From Flavobacterium faecale (lineage in GTDB: Bacteria > Bacteroidota > Bacteroidia > Flavobacteriales > Flavobacteriaceae): 64,000 nucleotides of DNA. The notes under the pieces were generated by a model. The model searched no databases. It was not told the origin of the DNA and saw only the letters and a program-made list of their open reading frames with translations. The stretch spans positions 3,818,001 to 3,882,000 of the forward strand of contig NZ_CP020918.1 in the NCBI RefSeq assembly GCF_003076455.1, given 5' to 3'. The translations under genes and the position numbers were made by a program. Every line of letters starts with the position of its first letter. Within the stretch, counting starts at the first letter, position 1. Of this stretch, positions 35,745 through 45,448 are shown piece by piece.

Positions 35745-36506
35745 ATGTTCGGAATTTGCAATCTGGCTATAATCCCCCTTCGGTTTGAACCGTCGGATCG
35801 ATCTGAAATCGTTTCTCAACTCCTCTTTGGAGAACACTTCAAAGTCTTAGAACAAAACAAACAGTGGTATCGTATTCAATTGCAATATGATGGGTACGAG
35901 GGCTGGATTGACTCCAAACAGTGCCAACCAATTTCCGAAACCAATTTTAATCAACTATCCAATGACACCATCATTCTAAATGCTGATCTCATTGAATACA
36001 TAAGCACACCCACCAATCAATTGATCCCAATTCCGCTTGGAGCATCACTTTCGTTTATATACAATAGCGAAATAAACACTGCCAACTTCCAGTTTGAAGG
36101 AACCAAAGTCAATGGCATCAAAAACAAGTCCAACCTCATCAACTCAGCCTATTTATACCTTAATGCACCCTATTTATGGGGAGGAAAAACCCCTTTTGGA
36201 GTAGACTGCTCAGGCTTTACCCAAATGGTGTACAAATTAAATGGCTACAAACTCCTTCGCGATGCATCTCAACAAGCCGCACAAGGCGAACCACTAAGTT
36301 TTATCGAAGAAAGTGAACCAGGTGATTTAGCTTTTTTTGACAATGAAGAAGGGAATATCACCCACGTAGGCATCATCATGGAAGACAATTACATCATCCA
36401 TGCCAGCGGAAAAGTGCGAATAGATCGCTTGGACCATCTCGGAATATACAATCCCGAGACCAACAGGCACACACACAAATTGAGAGTCATCAAAAAAATA
36501 ATATAA
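35745..36506 (+). CDS. NlpC/P60 (C40) peptidoglycan hydrolase with SH3 domains
   Basis: A 253-residue protein with an N-terminal bacterial SH3 domain (about 1-60, SEIVSQLLFGEHFKVLEQNKQWYRIQ), a second SH3-like linker and a C-terminal NlpC/P60 domain from about residue 130. Catalytic Cys155 is in GVDCSGFTQMVYK, His207 in ITHVGIIM, and the third polar residue around His219 in IIHASGKVRID. Such enzymes cleave the gamma-D-Glu-diaminopimelate (or Lys) bond in peptide stems, including dipeptides in recycling. No clear signal peptide is seen, which favours a cytoplasmic recycling role like YkfC-type enzymes. It ends at a terminator. Confidence 0.92.
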   Translation: MFGICNLAIIPLRFEPSDRSEIVSQLLFGEHFKVLEQNKQWYRIQLQYDGYEGWIDSKQCQPISETNFNQLSNDTIILNADLIEYISTPTNQLIPIPLGASLSFIYNSEINTANFQFEGTKVNGIKNKSNLINSAYLYLNAPYLWGGKTPFGVDCSGFTQMVYKLNGYKLLRDASQQAAQGEPLSFIEESEPGDLAFFDNEEGNITHVGIIMEDNYIIHASGKVRIDRLDHLGIYNPETNRHTHKLRVIKKII

Positions 36507-36510
36507 AGAA

Positions 36511-36538
36511 AAGCGGAAACACTAGTTTTCGCTTTTTT
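36511..36538 (+). terminator. Terminator after the NlpC/P60 gene
   Basis: AAGCGGAAAC with GTTTTCGCTT, a 4-nt loop and T7 follow the stop by a few bases. Confidence 0.88.
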
Positions 36539-36744
36539 TGTGCCTATTCCTGTTGTCCGCTTTAGCCTTCCCTCAAAAGCCTTTTTTTACTAGGTCATTG
36601 CAGGAGCTTCCTGCGGTCGCTCTGCAATTCCCGTAAAAAATAGTCTTTTTTCAGTCAGGGCTGCCACTACCACCAGGGGCAAATCCGTAATCAAGAACCA
36701 TTCGATAAAAATTACAAAAGCTTTTTCCAAAACCCATTTGAACT

Positions 36745-36790
36745 AAAAAAGGAACACCAATTGATTCAATTCAATCTGTGTTCCTTTTTT
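36745..36790. terminator. Orphan terminator-like hairpin
   Basis: GGAACAC and GTGTTCC, extended by A6 and T6-7 on either side, with a loop of about 20 nt. No gene lies between it and the previous terminator, so it may end an unknown small transcript or be a remnant. The 36540-36740 stretch has no coding sequence I can support. Confidence 0.6.
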
Positions 36791-36819
36791 TTATAGCAAT
36801 ACTTTGAAATTCTTTGCGT

Positions 36820-37392
36820 GAGATCCTTTCAGGATGACAAACTGTACGGCTTTGCTTTGTGTAAAGTTGAGTTCTTTCAAGCGTACCAAAACTTATATGC
36901 TCTTCAATTTCTAATATGGTTTAAAAATTCAGCACAATATACTTAAATGCCTCATATGGTAAAAAACCTTTTGCGAATCTCTGCATAACAAAACCTAGAG
37001 ATTCTTTCAGAATGACAGAAGTCGCGGCTTTCCTTTGCACATAGTTGGGTGCTTATAAGCGCCCAAAACTTATATGCTCTTCTATATCTTATAGGATTTA
37101 AAAATTCAATACAAAAAACTTAAATGACTCATATGGTAAAAAATCTTTTGTAAATCTCTACATAACTAAACCTTGAGATTCTTTCAGAATGACAAAAGTC
37201 GCGACTTTACTTTGCACATAGTTGGGTGCTTATAAGCACCCAAAACTTATATGCTCTTCTATATCTTATAGGATTTAAAAATTCAACACAAAAAACTTAA
37301 ATGACTCATATGGTAAAAAACATTTTGCAAATAGTTGGGCGCTTTTAAGCGTACCAAAACTTATATGCTCTTCTATTTCTTATATGGTTAAA
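36820..37392. repeat. Degenerate 177-bp tandem repeats (about 3.3 copies)
   Basis: Copies begin with GAGAT(T/C)CTTTCAG(A/G)ATGACA at 36820, 36998 and 37175 (periods 178 and 177 bp), and a partial copy covers about 37328-37392. Each contains TTGCACATAGTTGGGTGCTT or a variant and CAAAACTTATATGCTCTTCT. They fill the gap between the convergent NlpC/P60 and ackA genes. Confidence 0.9.
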
Positions 37393-37421
37393 AAAAGTTA
37401 CTTATATTTTACATCCAAAAA

Positions 37422-38600
37422 CTATAGTAATTCATACACCTGATTAGCAATCTCCAACTCTTCATTCGTCGGAATAACCAAGATTTTAGTCCTAGAACTT
37501 GCAGTATTTATCTCCCTAGTATCTTTTGAACGCAAGTCATTTTTGGCATCATCTAAGTCCAACCCAAAGAAATCCATATTTGCACAAACCGATTTACGAA
37601 TATAAGAGGAGTTCTCCCCTATTCCAGCCGTAAATACAATAGCATCCAAACCGTTCATCGCAGCGGTATAAGCACCTATATACTTCTGAATACGGTACAC
37701 GTTCATATCCAACGCCAATTGACACTCTCTATTTCCTTTACCAGCAAGCTCTTCAATATCTCTTAAATCACTATAACCCGTAAGACCTAACATGCCACTT
37801 TTTTTCAAGAGCAACGAACTCACCTCATCCATGGCATACCCTAACGTTTTGACCAAATAAAATATAACCGATTGATCAATATCACCTGCACGAGTACCCA
37901 TAATCAAACCGTTTGATGGCGAAAAGCCCATACTATGATCAAAACTTTTCCCGTCTTTGACAGCAGTAATACTGCAACCATTACCCAAATGAATGCAAAT
38001 TATTTTTTCGCTTTTATCCAAATATTTAATTGCTCGTTCCGATACATACTTCACACTCGTTCCATGAAAACCGTACAATCTTATTTTATGTTCGTCTAAC
38101 ATTTCATTTGGAATCGCAAACTTATAGGCCACTTCAGGAATAGTTTGATGAAAAGCCGAATCAAAAACAACCACTTGTTTTGCTTCTGGAAAAATCTCCT
38201 CAGCCACAACAATTCCTTCTAAATGTGCTGGATTGTGCAGCGGTGCTAATTGTGATAAAACACCTATTTCTTTCTTCACTTCTTCAGTAACCTCAACCGT
38301 TTTTGAGAAAGTCGCTCCCCCATGCACCACGCGATGCCCAACAGCTACAATCTCAGATTTAGAGGTAATAACACCCACTTTATCATCCAATAACAATTGG
38401 GCAATTTTTTCTAACCCAATTTTATGATTGGCAATAGCCACCACTTCTTCAATAGTATGATGATCTGTTTTATAGGTGAAATTTGAACTTTCGAGCCCAA
38501 TTCTATCAATCATTCCTGAACACAATACCTTTTGCTCTGGCATCGTCATTAATTGATATTTGATAGAAGAACTCCCCGAATTTATAATTACTATTTTCAT
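37422..38600 (-). CDS. ackA: Acetate kinase AckA
   Basis: A 392-residue ASKHA-fold kinase that converts acetyl phosphate and ADP to acetate and ATP. Signature motifs are VIINSGSSSIKYQL at the N-terminus, VVHGGATFSKTVEV, LYGFHGTSVKYVS, CIHLGNGCSITAVKDGKSFDHSMGF and VFTAGIGENS. Full length. It lies 183 bp downstream of pta on the same strand. Together they form the classical overflow or energy-conserving acetate branch, reversible for acetate uptake. Confidence 0.97.
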   Translation of the reverse strand: MKIVIINSGSSSIKYQLMTMPEQKVLCSGMIDRIGLESSNFTYKTDHHTIEEVVAIANHKIGLEKIAQLLLDDKVGVITSKSEIVAVGHRVVHGGATFSKTVEVTEEVKKEIGVLSQLAPLHNPAHLEGIVVAEEIFPEAKQVVVFDSAFHQTIPEVAYKFAIPNEMLDEHKIRLYGFHGTSVKYVSERAIKYLDKSEKIICIHLGNGCSITAVKDGKSFDHSMGFSPSNGLIMGTRAGDIDQSVIFYLVKTLGYAMDEVSSLLLKKSGMLGLTGYSDLRDIEELAGKGNRECQLALDMNVYRIQKYIGAYTAAMNGLDAIVFTAGIGENSSYIRKSVCANMDFFGLDLDDAKNDLRSKDTREINTASSRTKILVIPTNEELEIANQVYELL

Positions 38601-38783
38601 TTTGTATTTTTTTTAAAAATTCTAAGAAGTTAAGTTTCTTAGAATCTAAGTTTTTACTACTTTCTGCAAATTAAAATACTTACAACCTTGACTACCTAGT
38701 GATCAGCAATTTTTTAAAACAAATACTTTCTACAAAAAAAAGACTTAAAATCTTAGTCACTTAGTATTCAGTAGCTTTTTTCA

Positions 38784-40877
38784 TTATAATCCCTGCGCTT
38801 GAATAGCAGTGATAACCACAGTGTTAATAATATCATCTACAGTACAACCACGGCTCAAGTCATTTACAGGCTTGTTCAATCCTTGCAACATTGGTCCAAT
38901 TGCCAAGGCGCCTGTTTCTCTCTGTACGGCTTTATAGGTGTTGTTTCCTGTATTTAAATCTGGAAAAATAAGTACACTTGCTTGTCCAGCTACTTCAGAA
39001 TTTGGCATTTTGCTCAATCCAATCACTTTGTCAACTGCAGCGTCATATTGAATCGGACCTTCAATTTTTAAATCAGGGCGTTTTTCACGCACAATTTCAG
39101 TTGCTTTTCGAACCTTGTCTACCTCATCCCCTTTTCCTGATGAACCACTTGAATAGGATAGCATAGCCACTTTTGGATCGATTCCAAATGCTAAACTAGT
39201 ATCTGCAGACGAAATTGCAATTTCGGCCAACTGTTCAGCAGTAGGATTTGGGTTAATGGCACAATCGCCAAAAATAGAAACGCGATCTTCCAAGCACATA
39301 AAAAATACCGAAGATACCACAGACGATTCTGGTTTGGTTTTAATAAATTGTAACGCTGGCAAAATAGTATGCTGGGTTGTATGCGCAGCACCTGATACCA
39401 TTCCGTCTGCATGACCTTTATACACCATCATTGTTCCAAAATACGAAACATCCTCCATTAAATCTTGTGCCATTGGCAAGGTGACGTTTTTAGCTTTACG
39501 CAATTCATAATACGTATTGGCATAATCCTGATAATTTGCTGATTCAATTGGATTGATGATTTTAATTTTATCAAAGTCAAAATCGATCCCCAATTCAATA
39601 GTTTTTTGTTCAATCTGTTTCTTGTTACCAATTACCGAAATGTCCACGACATCCATCGCTAGTAATCGTGAGGCAGCAATAAGGATTCGATCATCATTCC
39701 CTTCTGGCAAAACGATATGTTTACGATGCTGTTTGGCTCTTTTTACCAAATTATATTGAAACATTTTAGGCGTCATCCCTTCTACTTCAAAGGCACTTAA
39801 ATTATTTGACAAGGCATCAACATCAAAATATTTTTCGAAAGTATTAATTGAGGTTTCAATTTTGTTGGTGTTGTCTGCGTATATTTTAGAATTTATGCTT
39901 CCAATTTTATTCGTAATCATATAGGTACCTTCACTCACCGCGATGATAGGCACGATACTAGTCAGTCCTTCAATTAATTTTAAGATACTGTCTTCTGGAA
40001 TAATATTTCCGGTTAAAATAATTCCCGAAATCGAAGGATAATTTGCCGATTCATTGGCTTGTAAGGCTCCCATGATAATATCTGCACGATCTCCAGGAGT
40101 TATCACTAAGCCTTTATCTTTTAAGTGACGCAAATAGTTGTGCAGTTGCATTGCCCCTACACTGAAGGTTCCAACCTCATTATTCAAATATTCTTGGCCA
40201 AACAAAACGGTGGCGTCCAATTCTTCAATAATTTCTCTTATCGAAGGATTTTTTAAACTCGAAATTAACGGAATCGCATTCACCAAGACCTCGGCAGGCA
40301 ATACAGCTTTTAATCCACTTATTGCTAAAGTTAAATTTTCGGGTTGTACTTTATTGGCGACCACAGCAAGAACTTCAACATCTTTTACTTTAAAAGTATT
40401 GTAAGCCAAATACATACTATCTACAAACTCCTCCAATGTTTTTCCAACTCCAGAGCTTACAATTACAGTAGGGATACCGAGATTTTTAGCGATTAAAACA
40501 TTCATATCCAATTCGATCGCTGTTCCTTCTCCACTAAAACTAGTTCCTTCTACTAATACAAAATCGAATTTTTCTTCAAGTCGTTTGAATTTTTCGATAA
40601 TCAAATCCAAAACCTCTCCGATTTTACCGTTATTTTTTTTCTTGATTAATTTGCTTTTTGTGATAGCATAAGCATCCTCAAAAGCCATATCCAAATTAAA
40701 ATGAGAAAGCACAGTCTCGATGTGATTATCTTGTTTACCATCTTCAAAATCTTCGATAATGGGTCTAAAATAACCCACCTTTGCTGTTTTACCTATCAGC
40801 ATACTCATCAATCCAAGAGTGACAATAGATTTTCCGCTATTAAATTCACTCGTTGCTACATAAATTGCTTTATTCAT
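38784..40877 (-). CDS. pta: Phosphate acetyltransferase Pta (long form)
   Basis: A 697-residue enzyme interconverting acetyl-CoA and acetyl phosphate. The N-terminal part is a P-loop dethiobiotin-synthetase-like domain (SEFNSGKSIVTLGLM), the middle is the DRTGG domain (about 215-340), and the C-terminal about 330 residues are the PTA_PTB catalytic domain (KHIVLPEGNDDRILIAASRL, DGMVSGAAHTT, SYSSGSSGKGDEVDKV). This is the long, regulated architecture also seen in E. coli. It starts 27 bp after the corA stop and precedes ackA, so all three may share a transcript. Confidence 0.97.
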   Translation of the reverse strand: MNKAIYVATSEFNSGKSIVTLGLMSMLIGKTAKVGYFRPIIEDFEDGKQDNHIETVLSHFNLDMAFEDAYAITKSKLIKKKNNGKIGEVLDLIIEKFKRLEEKFDFVLVEGTSFSGEGTAIELDMNVLIAKNLGIPTVIVSSGVGKTLEEFVDSMYLAYNTFKVKDVEVLAVVANKVQPENLTLAISGLKAVLPAEVLVNAIPLISSLKNPSIREIIEELDATVLFGQEYLNNEVGTFSVGAMQLHNYLRHLKDKGLVITPGDRADIIMGALQANESANYPSISGIILTGNIIPEDSILKLIEGLTSIVPIIAVSEGTYMITNKIGSINSKIYADNTNKIETSINTFEKYFDVDALSNNLSAFEVEGMTPKMFQYNLVKRAKQHRKHIVLPEGNDDRILIAASRLLAMDVVDISVIGNKKQIEQKTIELGIDFDFDKIKIINPIESANYQDYANTYYELRKAKNVTLPMAQDLMEDVSYFGTMMVYKGHADGMVSGAAHTTQHTILPALQFIKTKPESSVVSSVFFMCLEDRVSIFGDCAINPNPTAEQLAEIAISSADTSLAFGIDPKVAMLSYSSGSSGKGDEVDKVRKATEIVREKRPDLKIEGPIQYDAAVDKVIGLSKMPNSEVAGQASVLIFPDLNTGNNTYKAVQRETGALAIGPMLQGLNKPVNDLSRGCTVDDIINTVVITAIQAQGL

Positions 40878-40904
40878 TTTTATTTAATTTTTATATGTAC
40901 GTAA

Positions 40905-41972
40905 TCAAAACCATTTTCTTTTCTTAAAGTAGAAAACCATCAACAAACCAATCACAAACATGATGCTAATGATGGTATAATAGCCGTTGTGGTATTTCAA
41001 CTCGGGCATATTTTCAAAATTCATTCCATAAACTCCAACTATGAAGGTCATCGGAATAAATATTGCCGAAATGACCGTTAGTGTCTTCATAATTTCATTC
41101 ATCTTATGTGCCTGAGATGAAAAAAAGAAATTAGAAGCACTTTCTAGCATGCCCATATCCGATTCTATTTGTTCCAACAATTCTATACTTTTTTGACTGA
41201 GACGAGAAAAATAATGAAAAGATTCTTTTTCGATCATCATATATCCTTCATTACCTTTCAGATTTTTGATGGCTAACAAAGAGTCTCGCAAGGGTACAAT
41301 TGACCGTTTCAAAAAATTAAAATTGTCACGATGCTTTTCAATTCGTACCAATATATCCGGATTAGAACTCGACTTTGATATAGAAATTAATTCTTCCACC
41401 TTATCCTCTTCATTTTCTATGGTGATATAAAAATTTTCCATAATCGCATCCAATAGTAGGAACAACAAATAATCAGTACATTTTTCTCTCACTAATCCCG
41501 TGTGGGAACGAATTCTTTCGCGAATGTGAGTAAAAAAATCACTCTTCTTTTCTTGAAACGAAATCAAAACACCTTTCTTTAACAAAAAGCTAATTTGCTC
41601 CACATGAATATTATCGGTTCCCTTTGTAGGCAAAAGTGACTTGATATTAAAGAATAATGTATCTTCAAATTCTTCGTGCTTTGTCCTACGATTGGTATTC
41701 ACAATATCTGAAAGTATGAAATGGTCAATCTTAAAAAAATGTCCAATATCCTCCATCAAAGCCATATTATTAAGACCGTGGAGATTAAGCCAATTGTTCT
41801 TAGAAAAATCAATCTTTTTAAAATCGGTTACTGTAAAATCTGGATCTTCTTTGTAGGTTCGATCATCATATACAAACAATTGCAAAGCCGACTCTAACTG
41901 CTTGTGCGTACCTGTGTACTCTAGCGGATTCGGTTGTGTTTTGCGTGCTTTTTTGTATTTTATCTTTCGCAT
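40905..41972 (-). CDS. corA: CorA-family magnesium/cobalt transporter
   Basis: A 355-residue protein. The N-terminal two thirds form the cytoplasmic alpha/beta domain and long stalk helix (DNFNFLKRSIVPLRDSLLAIKNL). Two C-terminal membrane segments follow: VISAIFIPMTFIVGVYGMNFENMPE with the selectivity motif YGMN, and YYTIISIMFVIGLLMVFYF ending in a basic tail KKRKWF. CorA pentamers take up Mg2+. The gene is 27 bp upstream of pta on the same strand. A ZntB-like function is unlikely given the GMN-ENMPE loop. Confidence 0.93.
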   Translation of the reverse strand: MRKIKYKKARKTQPNPLEYTGTHKQLESALQLFVYDDRTYKEDPDFTVTDFKKIDFSKNNWLNLHGLNNMALMEDIGHFFKIDHFILSDIVNTNRRTKHEEFEDTLFFNIKSLLPTKGTDNIHVEQISFLLKKGVLISFQEKKSDFFTHIRERIRSHTGLVREKCTDYLLFLLLDAIMENFYITIENEEDKVEELISISKSSSNPDILVRIEKHRDNFNFLKRSIVPLRDSLLAIKNLKGNEGYMMIEKESFHYFSRLSQKSIELLEQIESDMGMLESASNFFFSSQAHKMNEIMKTLTVISAIFIPMTFIVGVYGMNFENMPELKYHNGYYTIISIMFVIGLLMVFYFKKRKWF

Positions 41973-42158
41973 TAAATTATATATTTACAGTAATATTACA
42001 AAAAAGAACGTTACAAATAGCCTAAAAATCTCCGTAGGCGAAAGAATAATGCATCTACAATCAATCGTTATAAAATTCGATTCAAAGATACTTTCAAATT
42101 AAAAGATAGATCATGAGAAATATCATATTGCGATATAAGTTTCATTTTTGGGAATAAA

Positions 42159-42186
42159 AAAACCGAGCCATTACTGACTCGGTTTT
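42159..42186 (-). terminator. Second terminator hairpin between dnaK and corA
   Basis: AAAACCGAG with CTCGGTTTT, a 10-nt loop, A/T flanked on both sides. Together with the hairpin at 42193-42222 it forms a tandem terminator after dnaK. Confidence 0.82.
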
Positions 42187-42192
42187 GATATA

Positions 42193-42222
42193 AAAAAGAG
42201 AGACGTGATAAATCACGTCTCT
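42193..42222 (-). terminator. First terminator of dnaK
   Basis: AGAGACGTGAT and ATCACGTCTCT are perfectly complementary with only AA between them. The minus strand continues into T6, 8 bp after the dnaK stop. Confidence 0.88.
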
Positions 42223-42229
42223 ACTCAAA

Positions 42230-44113
42230 TTATTTTACTTCTTCGAATTCAACGTCTTCAACGTTATCTCCTTGAGCTTCAGCTTGTGGTTCAGCACCAC
42301 CTTGAGCTTGTTCTCCTTGAGCATACATTGCTTCAGTAGCTTTTTTCCAAGCAGCGTTGATGTTATCCAAAGCAGTTTGGATAGCTGGAATGTCTTGAGA
42401 TGCGTGAGCCATTCTCAATTCAGTCAAAGCATATTCAACAGCAACTTTGTTATCATCTGTTATTTTATCACCTAATTCTTTCAACTGAGTTTCAGTTTGG
42501 AAGATCATTGAATCAGCTTCGTTTAATTTCTCAGCTCTAGATCTAGCAACTTTGTCAGACTCAGCGTTAGCTTCAGCATCTTGTTTCATTCTTTCGATTT
42601 CTTCAGAAGTTAATCCAGAAGAAGCTTCGATACGGATGTCATGAGATTTACCTGTTCCTTTGTCAGTAGCAGATACTTTGATGATACCATTTGCATCAAT
42701 ATCAAAAGAAACCTCGATTTGAGGAACTCCTCTTGGTGCTGGTGGAATACCATCTAAGTTGAAACGTCCGATAGTTTTGTTATCAGCAGCCATTGCTCTA
42801 GCTCCTTGAAGAACGTGTAGTTCAACAGTTGGTTGAGAATCTGCAGCTGTAGAGAAAACTTGAGATTTTTTAGTTGGGATAGTCGTGTTAGCCTCGATAA
42901 GGATAGTCATGATTCCACCCATAGTTTCGATACCTAAAGATAAAGGTGTAACGTCTAATAACAATACATCTTTTACATCTCCAGAAAGTACACCACCTTG
43001 AATAGCTGCTCCAATTGCAACAACCTCATCAGGGTTAACTCCTTTAGACGCTTTTTTACCGAAGAATTTTTCAACTTCTTCAACAATTCTAGGGATACGT
43101 GTAGATCCACCTACCAAGATAACTTCGTCAATATCAGATGTAGATAAACCTGCATCTTTCAACGCTCTTGCTACTGGAGCCATAGAACGTTTTACTAATG
43201 AATCAGCTAATTGCTCAAATTTAGCACGAGATAATTTTTTTACTAAGTGTTTTGGTCCTGAAGCAGTAGCCGTAACATATGGTAAGTTGATTTCTGTTTC
43301 AGCAGAAGCAGACAATTCAATCTTAGCTTTTTCAGCAGCTTCTTTGATACGTTGTAATGACATTGGGTCAAGACGTAAATCAATACCTTCTTCAGCTTTG
43401 AATTCGTCAGCTAACCAGTCAATAATAACTTGGTCAAAATCATCTCCACCTAAGTGAGTATCTCCATTTGTAGACAATACTTCAAAAACTCCGTCTCCTA
43501 ATTCAAGAACAGAGATATCAAATGTACCACCACCTAAATCGTAAACTGCGATTTTTTGATCTACTCCTTTTTTATCCAATCCGTAAGCAAGTGCCGCAGC
43601 AGTTGGCTCATTGATGATACGCATTACTTTAAGACCTGCAATTTCACCAGCTTCTTTTGTAGCTTGACGTTGTGCATCATTAAAGTAAGCAGGAACAGTA
43701 ATAACCGCTTCAGTAACTGTTTGACCTAAATAGTCTTCAGCAGTTTTTTTCATTTTTTGCAATGTCATTGCTGACAATTCTTGTGCAGAGTACAAACGAC
43801 CATCAATATCCACACGTGGTGTATTGTTGTCTCCTTTTACTACTGAATAAGGAACTCTTTTTGCTTCTTCTGTAGTTTCAGCAAAAGATTGTCCCATAAA
43901 ACGTTTGATAGAAGCAATAGTCTTAGTTGGATTAGTTACCGCTTGTCTTTTTGCAGGATCCCCTACTTTAATTTCTCCACCTTCAACAAAAGCGATGATA
44001 GATGGTGTTGTTCTTTTTCCTTCTGCATTAGGAATTACAACAGCTTCATTACCTTCCATTACAGAAACACAAGAGTTTGTAGTACCTAAATCAATTCCGA
44101 TTATTTTACCCAT
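42230..44113 (-). CDS. dnaK: Molecular chaperone DnaK (Hsp70)
   Basis: A 627-residue Hsp70. The ATPase domain begins [20 protein letters not shown] and carries the phosphate loops [17 protein letters not shown] and [20 protein letters not shown]. The linker is [19 protein letters not shown]. The substrate-binding domain and helical lid (about 390-600) end in a Gln/Ala-rich tail and EEVK in place of EEVD. It folds nascent and stress-damaged proteins with DnaJ and GrpE, which are not adjacent here. No CIRCE element is seen; instead a sigma-54-like promoter lies upstream. It is monocistronic with two tandem terminators. Confidence 0.98.
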   Translation of the reverse strand: MGKIIGIDLGTTNSCVSVMEGNEAVVIPNAEGKRTTPSIIAFVEGGEIKVGDPAKRQAVTNPTKTIASIKRFMGQSFAETTEEAKRVPYSVVKGDNNTPRVDIDGRLYSAQELSAMTLQKMKKTAEDYLGQTVTEAVITVPAYFNDAQRQATKEAGEIAGLKVMRIINEPTAAALAYGLDKKGVDQKIAVYDLGGGTFDISVLELGDGVFEVLSTNGDTHLGGDDFDQVIIDWLADEFKAEEGIDLRLDPMSLQRIKEAAEKAKIELSASAETEINLPYVTATASGPKHLVKKLSRAKFEQLADSLVKRSMAPVARALKDAGLSTSDIDEVILVGGSTRIPRIVEEVEKFFGKKASKGVNPDEVVAIGAAIQGGVLSGDVKDVLLLDVTPLSLGIETMGGIMTILIEANTTIPTKKSQVFSTAADSQPTVELHVLQGARAMAADNKTIGRFNLDGIPPAPRGVPQIEVSFDIDANGIIKVSATDKGTGKSHDIRIEASSGLTSEEIERMKQDAEANAESDKVARSRAEKLNEADSMIFQTETQLKELGDKITDDNKVAVEYALTELRMAHASQDIPAIQTALDNINAAWKKATEAMYAQGEQAQGGAEPQAEAQGDNVEDVEFEEVK

Positions 44114-44166
44114 TTTTAATATATTTAATTTTATTATATACTCGTTTTAATAACTTATTGACTCTA

Positions 44167-44184
44167 AAGCAATCATTGTGCCAA
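44167..44184 (-). promoter_or_regulatory. Sigma-54-like -24/-12 promoter of dnaK
   Basis: On the minus strand TGGCACAATGATTGC matches the RpoN consensus TGGCAC-N5-TTGC, with exactly 10 bp between the GG and GC dinucleotides. It lies 56 bp upstream of the dnaK ATG, leaving a 5' leader of about 43 nt. No TAnnTTTG box is apparent between it and the gene. Confidence 0.6.
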
Positions 44185-44203
44185 CAAAAAACCCTATTGT
44201 AAA

Positions 44204-44297
44204 TTGTCAGTTTTTGCAAATATGGCGGAAATACGGCTGACAAGATGACATTTTGCATGCACTGACAATAGCATTCTTGTACATGATTGGCTGTCAT
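44204..44297. promoter_or_regulatory. Cluster of TGACA/TGTCA boxes upstream of the dnaK promoter
   Basis: TTGTCAG at 44204-44210, CTGACAA at 44237-44243, TGACA at 44246-44250, CTGACAA at 44262-44268 and CTGTCAT at 44291-44297. Opposed pairs form inverted repeats. They sit 20-110 bp upstream of the -24/-12 element, where an activator of RpoN would bind. Confidence 0.5.
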
Positions 44298-44339
44298 AGG
44301 ATATGGAGGATTTTTAGATTTTTGGATTAAGGAATTAGG

Positions 44340-44580
44340 ATTTGGAAAATGGGATTAACGATTGGGGAAATGAGATTAACGATTTTTGATTAACGATTGC
44401 TGATTTTTGATTTGGTATTGGTGAAATAGGATTAAGTAAATGGGATTAACGATTTTTGATTAACGATTGCTGATTGTTGATTTGATATTGAGGAAATGAG
44501 ATTAACTATTGCTGATTTTTGATTTGGTATTGAGGAAATGAGATTAACGATTGTTGATTAACGATTGCTGATTTTTAATA
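44340..44580. repeat. Low-complexity repeats with ATTAACGATTGCTGATTTTTG
   Basis: Phrases GATTAACGATT, GCTGATTTTTGATTTGG and TATTGAGGAAATGAGATTAA recur several times in variable order. No reading frame is evident. The block sits between the dnaK promoter region and the 13-bp array. Confidence 0.85.
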
Positions 44581-44633
44581 TGAATTGAGGATTCTATAAA
44601 ATTGTTTTTTTTTGAAATTTGTAATTTCTTTTC

Positions 44634-44763
44634 GAAATTGATTTTTGAAATTGATTTTTGAAATTGTTTTTTGAAATTGATTTTTGAAGTTGATTTTTGA
44701 AGTTGATTTTTGAAGTTAATTTTTGAAATTGACTTTTGAAATTGACTTTTTAAATTGACTTTT
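44634..44763. repeat. 13-bp tandem repeat, about 10 copies
   Basis: The unit GAAATTGATTTTT is repeated with drift (GAAGTTGATTTTT, GAAATTGACTTTT). The array ends at the -33 element of the DUF1398 gene promoter. Confidence 0.93.
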
Positions 44764-44789
44764 GACTTTTAATAATTACAGTATATTTG
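44761..44789 (+). promoter_or_regulatory. Promoter of the DUF1398 gene
   Basis: TTTG (44761-44764), 17-bp spacer and TATATTTG (44782-44789) fit the Bacteroidota consensus. The -33 part is made from the last unit of the 13-bp array. ATG 44802 is 13 bp downstream of the box. Confidence 0.75.
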
Positions 44790-44801
44790 CTAAAAAAAAC
44801 T

Positions 44802-45191
44802 ATGTTTACCCTACAACAAATTCAAGCAGCACATGATAAAGTACAAACTGGTGCTGATTTTTCTACCTATATACAAGATTTAATTCAGCTCGGGGTCAAA
44901 GGATACGATACTATTGTTGCCGACGGCCGTGTGTCTTATTATGGTGCAGATGATTTTTCGACGGCTACCGATGCGAAATACGAAACCTTGGCTACGGCAA
45001 CTATCCCCAATAAGGAGCGCTTTATTGAATATTTGGTTATGCACCAAGATGGACAAACCAATTATTATACTTTTTGTCAACATGCGGCCCAGTGCGGAAT
45101 TGCAAAATGGCGTATTAATATTATCGAGATGACTTGCACCTATCTTGATGCTAATAACAACCCGATCGTTATCGAAAAAATACCCGTTTAA
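44802..45191 (+). CDS. DUF1398 family protein
   Basis: A 129-residue soluble protein starting MFTLQQIQAAHDKVQTGADFSTYIQDLIQLGVKGYDTIVADGRVSYYG. This and the Cys/His-containing segment NYYTFCQHAAQCGIAKWRIN match the DUF1398 (YbcV-like) family found widely in bacteria. Its biochemical role is unknown. The ATG at 44802 is chosen over the upstream TTG 44787 because the -7 box overlaps the latter. Its promoter abuts a 13-bp tandem array, which could influence expression. It is monocistronic with a strong terminator. Confidence 0.88.
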   Translation: MFTLQQIQAAHDKVQTGADFSTYIQDLIQLGVKGYDTIVADGRVSYYGADDFSTATDAKYETLATATIPNKERFIEYLVMHQDGQTNYYTFCQHAAQCGIAKWRINIIEMTCTYLDANNNPIVIEKIPV

Positions 45192-45247
45192 TTATGGTTT
45201 AATTTTCTAAAACCATTTATTGTTTTTGGAATTACACCTAAATAGGA

Positions 45248-45289
45248 ATGCTGAAGCAAGGAAAATAATTGCTTCAGCATTTTTTTTTG
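45248..45289 (+). terminator. Terminator of the DUF1398 gene
   Basis: ATGCTGAAGCAA with its perfect complement, a 9-nt loop and T9. Confidence 0.92.
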
Positions 45290-45448
45290 TTCGGTTAAAA
45301 ACAATATTGCATTTGTTTCTAGCCTTTTAGAAGAGATTGATTTTCTTTTTCTGATTTATTATCAAAACAACTTTGAAAACTACCATTGTATTTACTATTT
45401 TTACTAAACGACCAATTTCTATTTACTAATAAAATACAATAAAACAAT

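Noticed and set aside
44340..44763. Possible coding sequence or CRISPR-like array upstream of the DUF1398 gene
   Set aside because: The repeats are AT-rich simple sequence with drift and no reading frame; the period is 13 bp in one part and irregular in the other.
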